Shown here: positions 26,462-34,904 of the stretch, in pieces
How the letters are laid out: every line of letters begins with the position of its first letter
Numbering within the stretch: position 1 is the first letter of the stretch
NCBI GenBank assembly: GCA_045564915.1
Contig: JBJLGL010000011.1
Location: forward strand, 124,001 to 188,000
DNA: 64,000 nucleotides
Direction: 5' to 3'
Source of the DNA: JAQWRV01 sp045564915
GTDB taxonomy: Bacteria; Pseudomonadota; Alphaproteobacteria; Rhodospirillales; Rhodospirillaceae
The notes under the pieces: model-generated
Databases searched by the model: none
What the model was told of the DNA's origin: nothing
Seen by the model: the letters and a program-made list of their open reading frames with translations, nothing else
Position numbers and translations under genes: made by a program

Positions 26462-27823
26462 TTAGGCATTTTCAAAGATTCTGCCAATTTGCAGCGCGGT
26501 CATTTCCTCTCGCTTGGGAGTGATGATCTGCAAGCCGAGTGGTAGGCTGTCTTTCGTCAGCCCCATCGGCACACTGAGGGCTGGGCACCCAGCATAGTTG
26601 GCAAACGCAGTATATGTTGTAATCGTTTTCGGCATTTCATCATCAAATGGGAATGAAGGAATGGGTGTTGTCGGTGTTATAAGCGCGTCTACTTTGCTGA
26701 AAAGGTGTCGCGCGATGGGACGGACTTCTTCGATCATTCGCATGGCCTTCGCCAGTTTTGGAGCGTTTTGTTCTCTGCCGAAGGCAATGCTCGACCGAAA
26801 TTCTGAAGTGAATCCTTCTGGGTTTGATTTCAGCTTATCAGAATGAATATTTGCAAGGTCTGCTTCAATGAGCAATAGCGCCTTTGGCCGGACGAGCGCT
26901 GTGTCATAACTATCCCACGATACCACTTCGAGTTGGGCACCAGAGTGGCGGAGGAGTTCAATTGCCCTGTTGTAGGCGCTTGCGACCTCTGGTGCGATTG
27001 TATTGCCAGCTATACCGTGAAGTTTTTTAAAGTAGCCAATCTTGTGCGTTCTTATAGGCTTAGCTTCGACTTGTGCTACTGAGAAACCCTTAAATCCATG
27101 ACGTCCGGATGGGTCACCCGGATCAAAGCCGGCTATACCATTCAACAGTAATGCTATATCAGCCGTAGAACGTGCCATGGGGCCAACGTGATCAAGCGCA
27201 TAAGCTAAAGGCATTACACCACGTGTGCTGACCAGTCCGTAGGTCGGTTTGAGACCAACAATACCACAGAAAGACGCTGGGATACGCACAGAGCCGAGTG
27301 TGTCGGTCCCCAAAGCCCCTGCGCACAAGCCGGCCGCCAATGCAGAACCAGAACCCCCGGAGGATCCACCCGGCGTATACCCTAGCTTATGCGGATTCTG
27401 GCAATATCCAAAGGCATGGTTGGCAGTCGTCGCACCATGGGCACCCTCATGCAAGTTGAGCTTGCCTAGAAATACCGCTCCAGCCTCGCGCAGTCGTCGC
27501 ACCACCTCAGAATCCCTGTCTGGAACAGAATTACGATACGCTTGTATGCCACCTGTAGTGGGTATGCCGGCTAAGTCAATATTGTCTTTTAGTGCAAGTG
27601 GGATTCCGTCGAGTGGGCCGAGCGTATTCCCATTTACGCGCCGCGTATCAGACTCTTCTGCTTGCTTGTAGGCCAGCTTGTCTGTGACAGTAATGAAGGC
27701 ATTTAGGGTTTTATTTCTCACCGCTATTCGGTCAAGATAAAATCGCGCCGCTTCAACAGCACCTACAGTGCCTTTGCTTAGAGCGTCAGATAGATTAGAT
27801 AAACCAAGTGCAGCGATATCCAT
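26462..27823 (-). CDS. Amidase (amidase signature family)
   Basis: 453 residues. The Ser-cisSer-Lys triad is present: Lys in PLALKDNIDLAG (about 77), the glycine-serine stretch GGSSGGSGSALAAG, and nucleophile Ser in DTLGSVRIPASF. These enzymes hydrolyse carboxamides, aryl-acylamides, nitrile-derived amides or carbamates, and include GatA. No GatB/GatC genes are nearby and length and context favour a catabolic amidase. It is the last gene after an acyl-CoA dehydrogenase and a CoA ligase (36-bp gap), suggesting release of an acid that is then CoA-activated. Confidence 0.88.
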   Translation of the reverse strand: MDIAALGLSNLSDALSKGTVGAVEAARFYLDRIAVRNKTLNAFITVTDKLAYKQAEESDTRRVNGNTLGPLDGIPLALKDNIDLAGIPTTGGIQAYRNSVPDRDSEVVRRLREAGAVFLGKLNLHEGAHGATTANHAFGYCQNPHKLGYTPGGSSGGSGSALAAGLCAGALGTDTLGSVRIPASFCGIVGLKPTYGLVSTRGVMPLAYALDHVGPMARSTADIALLLNGIAGFDPGDPSGRHGFKGFSVAQVEAKPIRTHKIGYFKKLHGIAGNTIAPEVASAYNRAIELLRHSGAQLEVVSWDSYDTALVRPKALLLIEADLANIHSDKLKSNPEGFTSEFRSSIAFGREQNAPKLAKAMRMIEEVRPIARHLFSKVDALITPTTPIPSFPFDDEMPKTITTYTAFANYAGCPALSVPMGLTKDSLPLGLQIITPKREEMTALQIGRIFENA

Positions 27824-27859
27824 AGTTACGCTATGATCTCTAAGAACATTTCCATAAGA

Positions 27860-29254
27860 CTAGTTAAATCGTTCGTCCGCTAGACGCTTCGGCTTCTGAC
27901 GTTTTTCGACTTCAGTAAGGTTTGCGAGGCCCCCAGGCCTATAGAATTCAATTGGCATTTCTACTCCGATACGAGATTTAAGTAAGGCTTTATATAAATG
28001 CTCAAGATCAGGCGAGGGATCAGTCTTGATTTCAATCATTACAATCAGGTCATCTCGACCTTTGTCATCCCGCACAGCGCGACAAAAGAATTCCCCATTA
28101 AACTCAGGACGTTCAAGTAGAACGCCGCCGATTCCATGTGGAAATACATTAATCCCACGCAACTTTACCATATTGTCCGAGCGACCGAAAATGCCTTGAA
28201 GACGCTTGAACACAAGGCCAGCATCATTCGCGTCTGTATGGAAGGCGGAAACATCATGAGTATTAAAGCGAATCATTGGATAGAGGTCATCTTTAAAAAG
28301 TACCGTATCAATTACATTTCCTTGTTCGCCGTCGGGTAGCAATACGCCGGTATCTACATCGGCGATCTCAACATAATGGGCATCTTCCCAAACATGCATT
28401 CCAGTGTGGTCTGGCCCTTCGGCGCAGATAGTGCCAGTGTCACCCACACCATACCAGTCAAAGGTTTCGGCTCCACCCCACAGACGTGAGATCTCTTCAC
28501 GATCTTCGCGGCCGAAGTGTCCAGATATCATGCGGATTGGGATATCCTTGCCAGGTTCAAGGCCTTCTTCAGCAGCGACCGCAGCCAGCTTTCGTAGGTA
28601 GTCGACAAAACCAACAATTACAGTAGCCTTAAACCTGCTCATAATCTGCACCTGCTGTACAGATCGGGTTTCTAATCCGGTGCCCGCGGAACAGAAAATA
28701 GCGTTTGTAAAATGCAGGACAGCTTCGCGCATGTAGTGTCCGGCGTTAACCATGCCGTGCCCATATATCGAATGAACTACATCTGATCCGCGCATGCCTT
28801 GGAAAAGATACGCGCGAGCTACAAGTAGGTTTTGCATCTCACGGGTTTTTGGACTGAATAAAAGAACTTGTGGCATACCTGTGGTACCTGACGTGGTATG
28901 CATCACTGCTGGCATATGGTTATCATCACTAAATTCCGTTCCAGAAAAGTCTCCGAACGGCGGCTTATCAGCAATCGATTTCATTAGGTCTGCCTTACTG
29001 AAAGCAGGAATCTTAGTTATGTCATCCAGTCGCCTGATATCGCCAGACTCAAGTCCAACCTGGCCCCAATGGCGTTGATAGAAGGGAATTTCCCAGGCGC
29101 GGGTTACGCAGGCTAAAAACCGCTTTTCTTGGAGGGCGCAGAGCTCATCCCGGCTCATAGCGGTAAAGGTGGGCATAAAGTCATCGCCTATAGGGTGATC
29201 AGTCAACATCTGGTCGATGTCAAACCCGGAGAAATAGGGCGGCCTTTTTACCAT
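27860..29254 (-). CDS. Phenylacetate-CoA ligase (PaaK)-family adenylate-forming enzyme
   Basis: 464 residues. The phosphate-binding loop HTTSGTTGMPQ (about 119-129) and the C-terminal GRSDNMVKLRGINVFPHGI segment, together with the MIRFNTHDV motif, are typical of PaaK-type ligases (usually ~430-460 residues). It would activate an aromatic or other carboxylic acid with ATP and CoA. It lies 15 bp downstream of the acyl-CoA dehydrogenase and 36 bp upstream of the amidase; with the MaoC and SDR genes further upstream this supports a CoA-dependent degradation route. Substrate specificity cannot be read from sequence. Confidence 0.85.
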   Translation of the reverse strand: MVKRPPYFSGFDIDQMLTDHPIGDDFMPTFTAMSRDELCALQEKRFLACVTRAWEIPFYQRHWGQVGLESGDIRRLDDITKIPAFSKADLMKSIADKPPFGDFSGTEFSDDNHMPAVMHTTSGTTGMPQVLLFSPKTREMQNLLVARAYLFQGMRGSDVVHSIYGHGMVNAGHYMREAVLHFTNAIFCSAGTGLETRSVQQVQIMSRFKATVIVGFVDYLRKLAAVAAEEGLEPGKDIPIRMISGHFGREDREEISRLWGGAETFDWYGVGDTGTICAEGPDHTGMHVWEDAHYVEIADVDTGVLLPDGEQGNVIDTVLFKDDLYPMIRFNTHDVSAFHTDANDAGLVFKRLQGIFGRSDNMVKLRGINVFPHGIGGVLLERPEFNGEFFCRAVRDDKGRDDLIVMIEIKTDPSPDLEHLYKALLKSRIGVEMPIEFYRPGGLANLTEVEKRQKPKRLADERFN

Positions 29255-29269
29255 GATGTTTGCTCGATT

Positions 29270-30451
29270 CTAATATGACCGTGGTAAGCCAAGAACATTC
29301 TGGCCGATATAGGCTAAAATAAGATTGGTTGAGATTGGGGCGACTTGATAGAGGCGTGTCTCTCTGAATTTCCGCTCAATGTCATATTCTTCAGCAAAAG
29401 CGAACCCACCAAAGGTTTGTACACACATCTCAGCTGCTGCCCAAGAAGCTTCCGAGGCGAGCATTTTTCCGATGTTCGCTTCTTCAGCACATTTCTCGCC
29501 GGCATCAAATTTTCTTGCTGCCTCGTTGACCATCAACGCTGCTGCTCTATAAGACGCATAAGCCCGAGCTATTGGAAACTGCACGCCTTGATTTTTGCCA
29601 ATGGGGCTACCAAACACTTTTCTCTCAGAGGCATACGCTGTTGCTTTCTTAATAAACCATTGGGCGTCACCCAAGCATTCCGCGGCAATGAGTGTGCGCT
29701 CAGCATTCATGCCGTCGAGAATATACCTGAATCCCTTACCCTCTTCACCGATAAGATTCCTCATTGGTACTTTGACATTGTCGAAAAATACCTCGGTCGT
29801 GGCATGATTCATCATTGTCCGGATCGGGCGAATGGTCATGCCATCTTTCAGGGCATCACGCATATCAACCATCATAACAGAAAGCCCATCCCCCTTTTTC
29901 TGTACTTGGTCTTTCGACGTAGTGCGGGCGAGCAGAACCATGAAATCAGAATGTTCAGCTCGGCTAGTCCATATTTTCTGACCGTTAACGATATAGTAGT
30001 CACCGGATTGTATAGCAGTCGTTTGCAAGGAGAGCGTATCTGTTCCAGATGTTGGTTCCGTTACACCAAATGCTTGCATCCGAATCTCGCCAGAAGCGAC
30101 CTTAGGTAGCCAGTCTGATTTCTGCTCTGGACTACCATGCTTGAGGATGGTTCCCATAGTATACATTTGGGCATGGCAGGCTCCCGCATTGCAGCCATTC
30201 AGGTGAATCTCTTCGAGAATCGCGCAGGCAGCCTGTAAGCCGAGGCCGGATCCACCATATTCCTCTGGGATTAGGGCCGCTAGAAAGCCAGCTTCCGTCA
30301 TCGTCGTGACAAAAGCCGTAGGATACTCGCGTTTCTCATCGAGTTTCCGCCAATATTCACCGGGAAAATCTTCGCATAAGGCGCGCACGGAATCCCTTAT
30401 GGCTTCTAGTTCTTCGTCAGTCAGGGCGAATGCATCTTCGGATTCCCTCAT
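29270..30451 (-). CDS. Acyl-CoA dehydrogenase
   Basis: 393 residues from the ATG at 30451, preferred over an upstream frame start at 30520 because AGGGG lies 7 nt before it and the length becomes typical. FAD-binding markers: QAFGVTEPTSGTD, KIWTSRAEHSDF and the C-terminal TFGGFAFAEEYDIER. The MCAD-type catalytic Glu (YEGT) is replaced by the sequence VAPIST, but GMNAERTLIA has a glutamate at the isovaleryl-CoA/long-chain dehydrogenase position, so the base is probably there. It dehydrogenates an acyl-CoA, with electron-transfer flavoprotein as acceptor. First of three genes (ligase, amidase follow). Confidence 0.87.
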   Translation of the reverse strand: MRESEDAFALTDEELEAIRDSVRALCEDFPGEYWRKLDEKREYPTAFVTTMTEAGFLAALIPEEYGGSGLGLQAACAILEEIHLNGCNAGACHAQMYTMGTILKHGSPEQKSDWLPKVASGEIRMQAFGVTEPTSGTDTLSLQTTAIQSGDYYIVNGQKIWTSRAEHSDFMVLLARTTSKDQVQKKGDGLSVMMVDMRDALKDGMTIRPIRTMMNHATTEVFFDNVKVPMRNLIGEEGKGFRYILDGMNAERTLIAAECLGDAQWFIKKATAYASERKVFGSPIGKNQGVQFPIARAYASYRAAALMVNEAARKFDAGEKCAEEANIGKMLASEASWAAAEMCVQTFGGFAFAEEYDIERKFRETRLYQVAPISTNLILAYIGQNVLGLPRSY

Positions 30452-30736
30452 CACTGATCCCCTTAGTTCTAACTGAGACATTAATAGGCTAATTGAGTTT
30501 CTTGTCTCTACTCTAGTCAAGCAATATTACAGTTCAACGGCCAAGAAACTAATGCATGCTGAGTCAGAAGACTTGCCCACAGAAACTTGGAATGAGTTTT
30601 CGAGGGAATGCATTGCCTTGCGGTCTATCATATGAGCCGATCCTAGAGCAAAGAGTGTGGAAGTACATATCTTTGCTATTACGCTGTTTTTCTGCAATCC
30701 TACATCTTATCTGCATGTGGAAGTGGGAGTCTTGAT

Positions 30737-31336
30737 GTGTCTAGAATCATTTATTATGCCGCTGTTGTAACATCCTTAGTGTTTGCTACTAGTAGTGTTA
30801 GCGCACACATTGTCATAGAAAACTTCCAGGGCCGCGCTAGCTATAATGAGTTTCTAAGCCTAATGGTGCCGCATGGATGCGGAAATCTGGCCACAACTGA
30901 AATTAGAATGAAAATCCCGCCATCCGTAATACTTTTTGCACCTGAAGAGAAGCAGGGCTGGCAAACTAAATTAGTGATGCGCAAGTTGGAAGAGCCGATT
31001 AAGCGTGGCAGAGGGCAAGTTATTTCTGAAGTCTATGACGAAGTCATCTGGAGCGGACATTTGCCAGCAACACATCTTGGTGTTTTTAAGTTCCTGGCAC
31101 GTATGCCAGCCAAGCTAGGTTCCATCGTGCCCTTTAAGACTATTCAAACTTGCGGCGAGAAACAGGATCGTTGGGTTGATGTTGTGGCTGATGGTGAGCC
31201 AGCCTGGAAAATGTGGGCACTTGAGTCGCCTGCTCCATATGTAACGGTTATTGAAGCGAGTGGCCCTCAACTGGGTGCTAGCATGAAAGATATTCAAGCT
31301 GAGCGACAAAGACTTGGAGAGGTCTCTGGCAATTAG
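30737..31336 (+). CDS. YcnI-like copper-binding protein (DUF1775)
   Basis: 199 residues, GTG start with GGGAG at 30725-30729. A Sec signal (YYAAVVTSLVFATSSVSA) would be cleaved to leave an N-terminal His (SAHIVIE), which in YcnI binds Cu(II) with its amino terminus. MVPHGCGN and the beta-rich body, FKFLARMPA, match DUF1775; the following KTIQTCGEKQDRW supplies a Trp. It is predicted periplasmic and involved in copper handling. It is the only plus-strand gene within the 26-34 kb minus-strand catabolic block and separates the acyl-CoA dehydrogenase from the MaoC gene. The membrane protein at 33782 may be related functionally (CopD-like). Confidence 0.78.
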   Translation: MSRIIYYAAVVTSLVFATSSVSAHIVIENFQGRASYNEFLSLMVPHGCGNLATTEIRMKIPPSVILFAPEEKQGWQTKLVMRKLEEPIKRGRGQVISEVYDEVIWSGHLPATHLGVFKFLARMPAKLGSIVPFKTIQTCGEKQDRWVDVVADGEPAWKMWALESPAPYVTVIEASGPQLGASMKDIQAERQRLGEVSGN

Positions 31337-31469
31337 GCGCTGGGGCCCCATAGGCTTGCGAGTATCAGGGATCTGCCAGAGGAATGGTGTGTTTTAGCCC
31401 CAAGATATAAGCGACTTGTTGGAGCTCTTTTTCCAGACCAGTACTATATTTCTGCAGTGTGTCTGCTTA

Positions 31470-31988
31470 TCAATACCCTGCCTTTTCCTCTACATCATTG
31501 TCACGGCCCATGACCAAAATGGTTCTTTCATAAGAGCAAATTACATCTGTCTTTTGGTTAAGTCCCGTGGTTTTTACCGTGACAATACCTTGGCCTGGTC
31601 TTGACTTTGAAGCGCGTTTTGAGAGCACTTCAGACTCGGCGTAGATCGTATCGCCAGCATAGACGGGACGTGGCAGCAAGATATCGGTCCAGCCCAGGTT
31701 GGCAACGGCTTTCTGACTAATATCTGACACACTCATGCCGGTGATGATGGCAAGTGTGAGGGTTGAGACGATTAGTGGTTGGCCAAACTCTGTGTGCTTG
31801 GCGTACTCTGCATCGAAGTGTACGGGGTGTGTATTCATAGTCAGGTTGGTAAACCATATGTTGTCGGTTAGGGTGACAGTCCGACCCGGGCGGTGCTCGT
31901 AAATATCTCCTACTCTAAAATCTTCGAAATAGCGCCCACCCCGTTCTCGATATCGATTTTCCCCAACCTTTGCGGCTTCAACAACCAT
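31470..31988 (-). CDS. MaoC-like acyl-CoA dehydratase
   Basis: 172 residues with a hotdog fold: YFEDFRVGDIYEHRPGRTVT, written as YFEDFRVGDIYE and RTVTLTDN, then NTHPVHFDAEYAK with the hydratase motif, PLIVSTLTLAIITGM, and RPVYAGDTIYAESEVL. These match the beta-methylmalyl/mesaconyl-CoA hydratase-like MaoC group. It would hydrate or dehydrate a 2-enoyl-CoA. Located 50 bp downstream of the NodB-type deacetylase on the same strand, and with the SDR upstream it supplies two consecutive beta-oxidation-like reactions. Confidence 0.85.
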   Translation of the reverse strand: MVVEAAKVGENRYRERGGRYFEDFRVGDIYEHRPGRTVTLTDNIWFTNLTMNTHPVHFDAEYAKHTEFGQPLIVSTLTLAIITGMSVSDISQKAVANLGWTDILLPRPVYAGDTIYAESEVLSKRASKSRPGQGIVTVKTTGLNQKTDVICSYERTILVMGRDNDVEEKAGY

Positions 31989-32038
31989 TGTTATCTCCTT
32001 TTGATGGTAAAACTATTAAAGGCCTGTCGCTTCTAATC

Positions 32039-32905
32039 TCAAACAGGCGCTGGTACTTGCTCAGCGTATGTTGCGGCTATTTCCTGGCGTGTAGCGAACC
32101 ATACCCCATCTTTGGCAGAGGCATGGGCGAGAAAGTTCTCAAATGCCTTCATCCGTCCAGGCCGGCCAACAATCCGCAGATGCACCCCCAATGACATCAT
32201 CTTGTTTTGAGATACAGCGCATTCGGCATATAGCCATTCGAAGGTATCGATCAGGTACTTCTCCCATTGATCAGGCGTATAGGCAGGGTCCATCCACATT
32301 TTCATGTCATTAGTGTCCAGGGCATAAGGTGAAATAAGAATGGGTTTTCCACCCACCACATCCCAGCGAGGAACGTCATCAGAGTAATCATCCATATGAT
32401 AGGTGTAGCCTTCCTCGATAAGAATCCGACGCGTGTTTTCTGTCAGGACATATCTCGATAACCAGCCTACTGGTTTTTTTCCACAGGTCTCCTCGATAGA
32501 TTTGGTTGCTTTGCGGATGAAGTCGCGCTCCATATCTTCTTTCATCCAGTGCTGATGAGCCCAGCGGTAGCCGTGGGCGCAAACCTCATGCCCATCGGCA
32601 ACTATCTCTTTGGCTAGTCCTGGCGCGCGTTCCAGGGCAAGGGCTGCTGCTGTGAAAGTGGCTGTTATACCGTAGTCCCTTAGAAGACCCAGAACTCTGG
32701 GTGCACCCGCTCGGATGCCATATTCGTAATTGGACTCGTTGCCGAGATTACGGCCTTTGCTCATTACCACCTGCAGTTCATCTACAGGTTCGGGCGTGCG
32801 GTCGCCATCGGCGATACTTTCTTCCGCACCTTCCTCAACATTTACTACAACAGAGACGGCCAAGCGTATGTCTTTAGGCCAGGAAAATGTGGGTATTAAG
32901 GTCAT
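32039..32905 (-). CDS. Polysaccharide deacetylase (NodB fold) family, PuuE allantoinase-like
   Basis: 288 residues. VVVNVEEGAEESIADGD near residues 19-35 replaces the TFDD motif of chitin deacetylases, as in the PuuE/allantoinase-like branch; DGHEVCAHGYRWAHQ carries the metal-ligand histidine region and GWLSRYVLTENTRRIL motif 3. The branch hydrolyses C-N bonds in cyclic ureides or amides rather than chitin. The gene is 2 bp from the SDR stop and thus in the same operon. An amide-hydrolysing step in a nitrogen-containing substrate pathway is plausible, matching the nearby amidase. Confidence 0.8.
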   Translation of the reverse strand: MTLIPTFSWPKDIRLAVSVVVNVEEGAEESIADGDRTPEPVDELQVVMSKGRNLGNESNYEYGIRAGAPRVLGLLRDYGITATFTAAALALERAPGLAKEIVADGHEVCAHGYRWAHQHWMKEDMERDFIRKATKSIEETCGKKPVGWLSRYVLTENTRRILIEEGYTYHMDDYSDDVPRWDVVGGKPILISPYALDTNDMKMWMDPAYTPDQWEKYLIDTFEWLYAECAVSQNKMMSLGVHLRIVGRPGRMKAFENFLAHASAKDGVWFATRQEIAATYAEQVPAPV

Positions 32906-32907
32906 CT

Positions 32908-33741
32908 CTAGTGATACTCCTCCCCGCCAGAGACATTAAGGGCCTCGGCGGTGATGTAATCTGCCTGATCTGAACATAGGAAGGCGCAGGCTTTAGCAAT
33001 GTCATCGACCATGCCAACACGCCCCATGGGAATACGGCTACGCATATCAGTTAGATACTCCTCTTCGGTCTTGCCTTGTGCTTTTGACATGAAATTATTC
33101 TGCCAGGCACCGAGCCCCGTGGTCACATGGTTGGGACAGATGGCATTTACATTAATATTGTGCGGCGCCAATTCAATACCCGCAACCCGGGTGAGTCCCA
33201 CAAGGCCATGCTTAGAAGATGTGTAAGCGGCAGTGTTTCCAAAACCAGACTTTGCCGCTTGGCTGGCGATGCTGATGATGCGGCCGCCTTCGCCTTGCTT
33301 GATCATCTGCTTTGCCGCGTGCTTGATGCCGAAGAAACACCCTCGTAGATTGACGCCCAATACCGCATCCCATTGATCTTGGGTCATCTCAATGAGTGGA
33401 CCAAAAAGGTATCCAATACCTGCATTGTTAACGAGGATATCCAGGCGCCCAAAAGTGGTGACAGAAAAATCAACAAGGTTTTTCACTTCGCTCTCTATTA
33501 GCATGTCCGCTGAAAATCCTGCGGCCTCTCCACCTTCGTCTTTAATTGCGGCGACTACTTGTTGCAAATCCTCTTCTGTGCCAACACCGTGTTTTGGGGC
33601 CACCTCTCCCTTGATTTCTCCAATATCGTGAATGATTACACGGCAGCCTTCTTGGGCGAGCCTTTTGGCCATAGCTTCGCCCAGGCCTTTTGGACGTCCT
33701 GCGCCAGTGACAATAGCAACCTTCCCGTCGAGGTCGTACAT
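32908..33741 (-). CDS. Short-chain dehydrogenase/reductase (SDR)
   Basis: 277 residues. The cofactor motif VTGAGRPKGLGEAMAKRL begins at residue 10, NNAGIGYL is the classical NNAG, and the catalytic Ser-Tyr-Lys set is in IISIASQ and AAYTSSKHG. Asp at HDIGEIK after beta2 favours NAD. It probably oxidises a 3-hydroxyacyl-CoA or another alcohol of the local pathway. It is co-transcribed with the NodB-type hydrolase (2-bp gap), MaoC hydratase and, upstream, the membrane protein (40-bp gap). Confidence 0.88.
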   Translation of the reverse strand: MYDLDGKVAIVTGAGRPKGLGEAMAKRLAQEGCRVIIHDIGEIKGEVAPKHGVGTEEDLQQVVAAIKDEGGEAAGFSADMLIESEVKNLVDFSVTTFGRLDILVNNAGIGYLFGPLIEMTQDQWDAVLGVNLRGCFFGIKHAAKQMIKQGEGGRIISIASQAAKSGFGNTAAYTSSKHGLVGLTRVAGIELAPHNINVNAICPNHVTTGLGAWQNNFMSKAQGKTEEEYLTDMRSRIPMGRVGMVDDIAKACAFLCSDQADYITAEALNVSGGEEYH

Positions 33742-33781
33742 GCGCTTTTCTCCTATTTACTTTGTTGCCGTATTTCGTTGA

Positions 33782-34453
33782 TCAAAATGGTTTCCAGAGA
33801 CCTACTGCGCCAGCTAGCGCAACCAAAAACCATATGGTTAGGATAGGAATGCGCGTTATGTACAGTGAGCGTTTCATTATTGCGAGGTCTTCCGGTGTTT
33901 CACCTCGGGTCATGACGTTCCCGAAAGCGACTCTAAAGGGCTTCATAGTCCAGCGCGAAATAATGCCGCAGAATACAGTTCCAGACCAAATAAGCAGCTT
34001 GGCAGCTAGCCATCGGTCTTCAGTAATCCCTGACCCCATCCATGACAAAACACCTATCATGGTTATAGTGATGGCGATCACCCAGCGCATTATTAAGTCG
34101 ACTTGTTTTACCCAAAATATTTTTGCCTCACCACCAATATTAAGGAAGACGGCTAATACAAAGTAAACCCATACAAGCGCAATTCCCCAAGTGATCCAGA
34201 GCCATGCTGGATCTAGGTAAAACCAACGCATACTACCAATCGAAAAACCGAGGGCAATCACTAGCGGCATGCATATACGTGGGAACTGATCAAGCCAATG
34301 GAATACTTTCGTTACCCAAGTCCTTGCCTCCTTGGATAACCCGGTCTTAAGAAGTTGCCCAGATGCATAGAAAACACCTAGGTCACCCCCAAGCCAATAC
34401 ACAAAACAAAGCACATGCGCGTATAAAAGAACTTCGTATAGGCCCACTTCCAT
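33782..34453 (-). CDS. Multi-pass membrane protein of unknown function (CopD-like character)
   Basis: 223 residues from the ATG at 34453, chosen because GAGGG lies 7 nt upstream; the frame extends 27 codons further but that part is polar and unlikely. About six hydrophobic helices (VLLYAHVLCFVYWLGGD, ICMPLVIALGFSIGS, LWITWGIALVWVYFVLAVF, MRWVIAITITMIGVLSW, LLIWSGTVFCGII, ILTIWFLVALAGAVGL). The paired YAHVLCFVYWLGGD and histidines recall CopD/DUF2269-type proteins, but I would not assign a role. It is upstream of and possibly co-transcribed with the SDR. Confidence 0.7.
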   Translation of the reverse strand: MEVGLYEVLLYAHVLCFVYWLGGDLGVFYASGQLLKTGLSKEARTWVTKVFHWLDQFPRICMPLVIALGFSIGSMRWFYLDPAWLWITWGIALVWVYFVLAVFLNIGGEAKIFWVKQVDLIMRWVIAITITMIGVLSWMGSGITEDRWLAAKLLIWSGTVFCGIISRWTMKPFRVAFGNVMTRGETPEDLAIMKRSLYITRIPILTIWFLVALAGAVGLWKPF

Positions 34454-34904
34454 ATGACAACCCTCAATATCGATTCGCGCGTGTTTGGCGCATTTTCCCT
34501 CTGGGGTATAGCACCGTAAGGGATTGAGGACCAAGGTTCGGCTCTTCAGTTTGATTATTATCTGGGTGTTTGGATTAATTGTTGTTGCCTAGGCTGTTGC
34601 CAGGATCACGGGCTGTGACCAGCAAGCTGAGAATCCGCCGAGCCAAGGCCAGTGTCATACGCAGTTAGATATACGGGTTTTACTCTGATGCGTTGTGGCT
34701 TTGATCAGCACTTGTTCAGCCAGGAGATATAGCAAATGCTGGAAGGGGTGATGTCTGAGTTAATTATGGTGGTGGAGTTCGGAGAGTGGTATCTGCTAAT
34801 CAAGTAGCTGATCTCGATAATAGGCCAAACCAAAAAGTATGAAGGTTCCAATGAGTTAAGAGCCGGTCTGAGATCAAGATGGTATAGGTATAAGGTGAGG
34901 AATC
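34454..34904. other. 451-bp intergenic region with a possible 23-codon ORF
   Basis: The region separates the divergent membrane protein (-) and Sel1-like gene (+) and should hold both promoters. No RNA gene is recognisable. A frame at 34736-34807 has an ATG 9 nt after AGGAG (34722-34726) and encodes a short hydrophobic peptide; it is recorded separately with low confidence. Confidence 0.3.
34736..34807 (+). CDS. Possible 23-residue peptide with a good ribosome-binding site
   Basis: ATG 34736 follows AGGAG at 34722-34726 with 9-nt spacing; the frame stops with TAG at 34805-34807. The product contains SELIMVVEFGEWYLLI, amphipathic to hydrophobic, and could be a leader or small membrane peptide. 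A frame of this size is expected by chance, and no conservation can be checked here. Confidence 0.18.
   Translation: MLEGVMSELIMVVEFGEWYLLIK

Noticed and set aside
30452..30520. Extended N-terminus of the acyl-CoA dehydrogenase
   Set aside because: AGGGG 7 nt before ATG 30451 and typical family length favour the shorter form.
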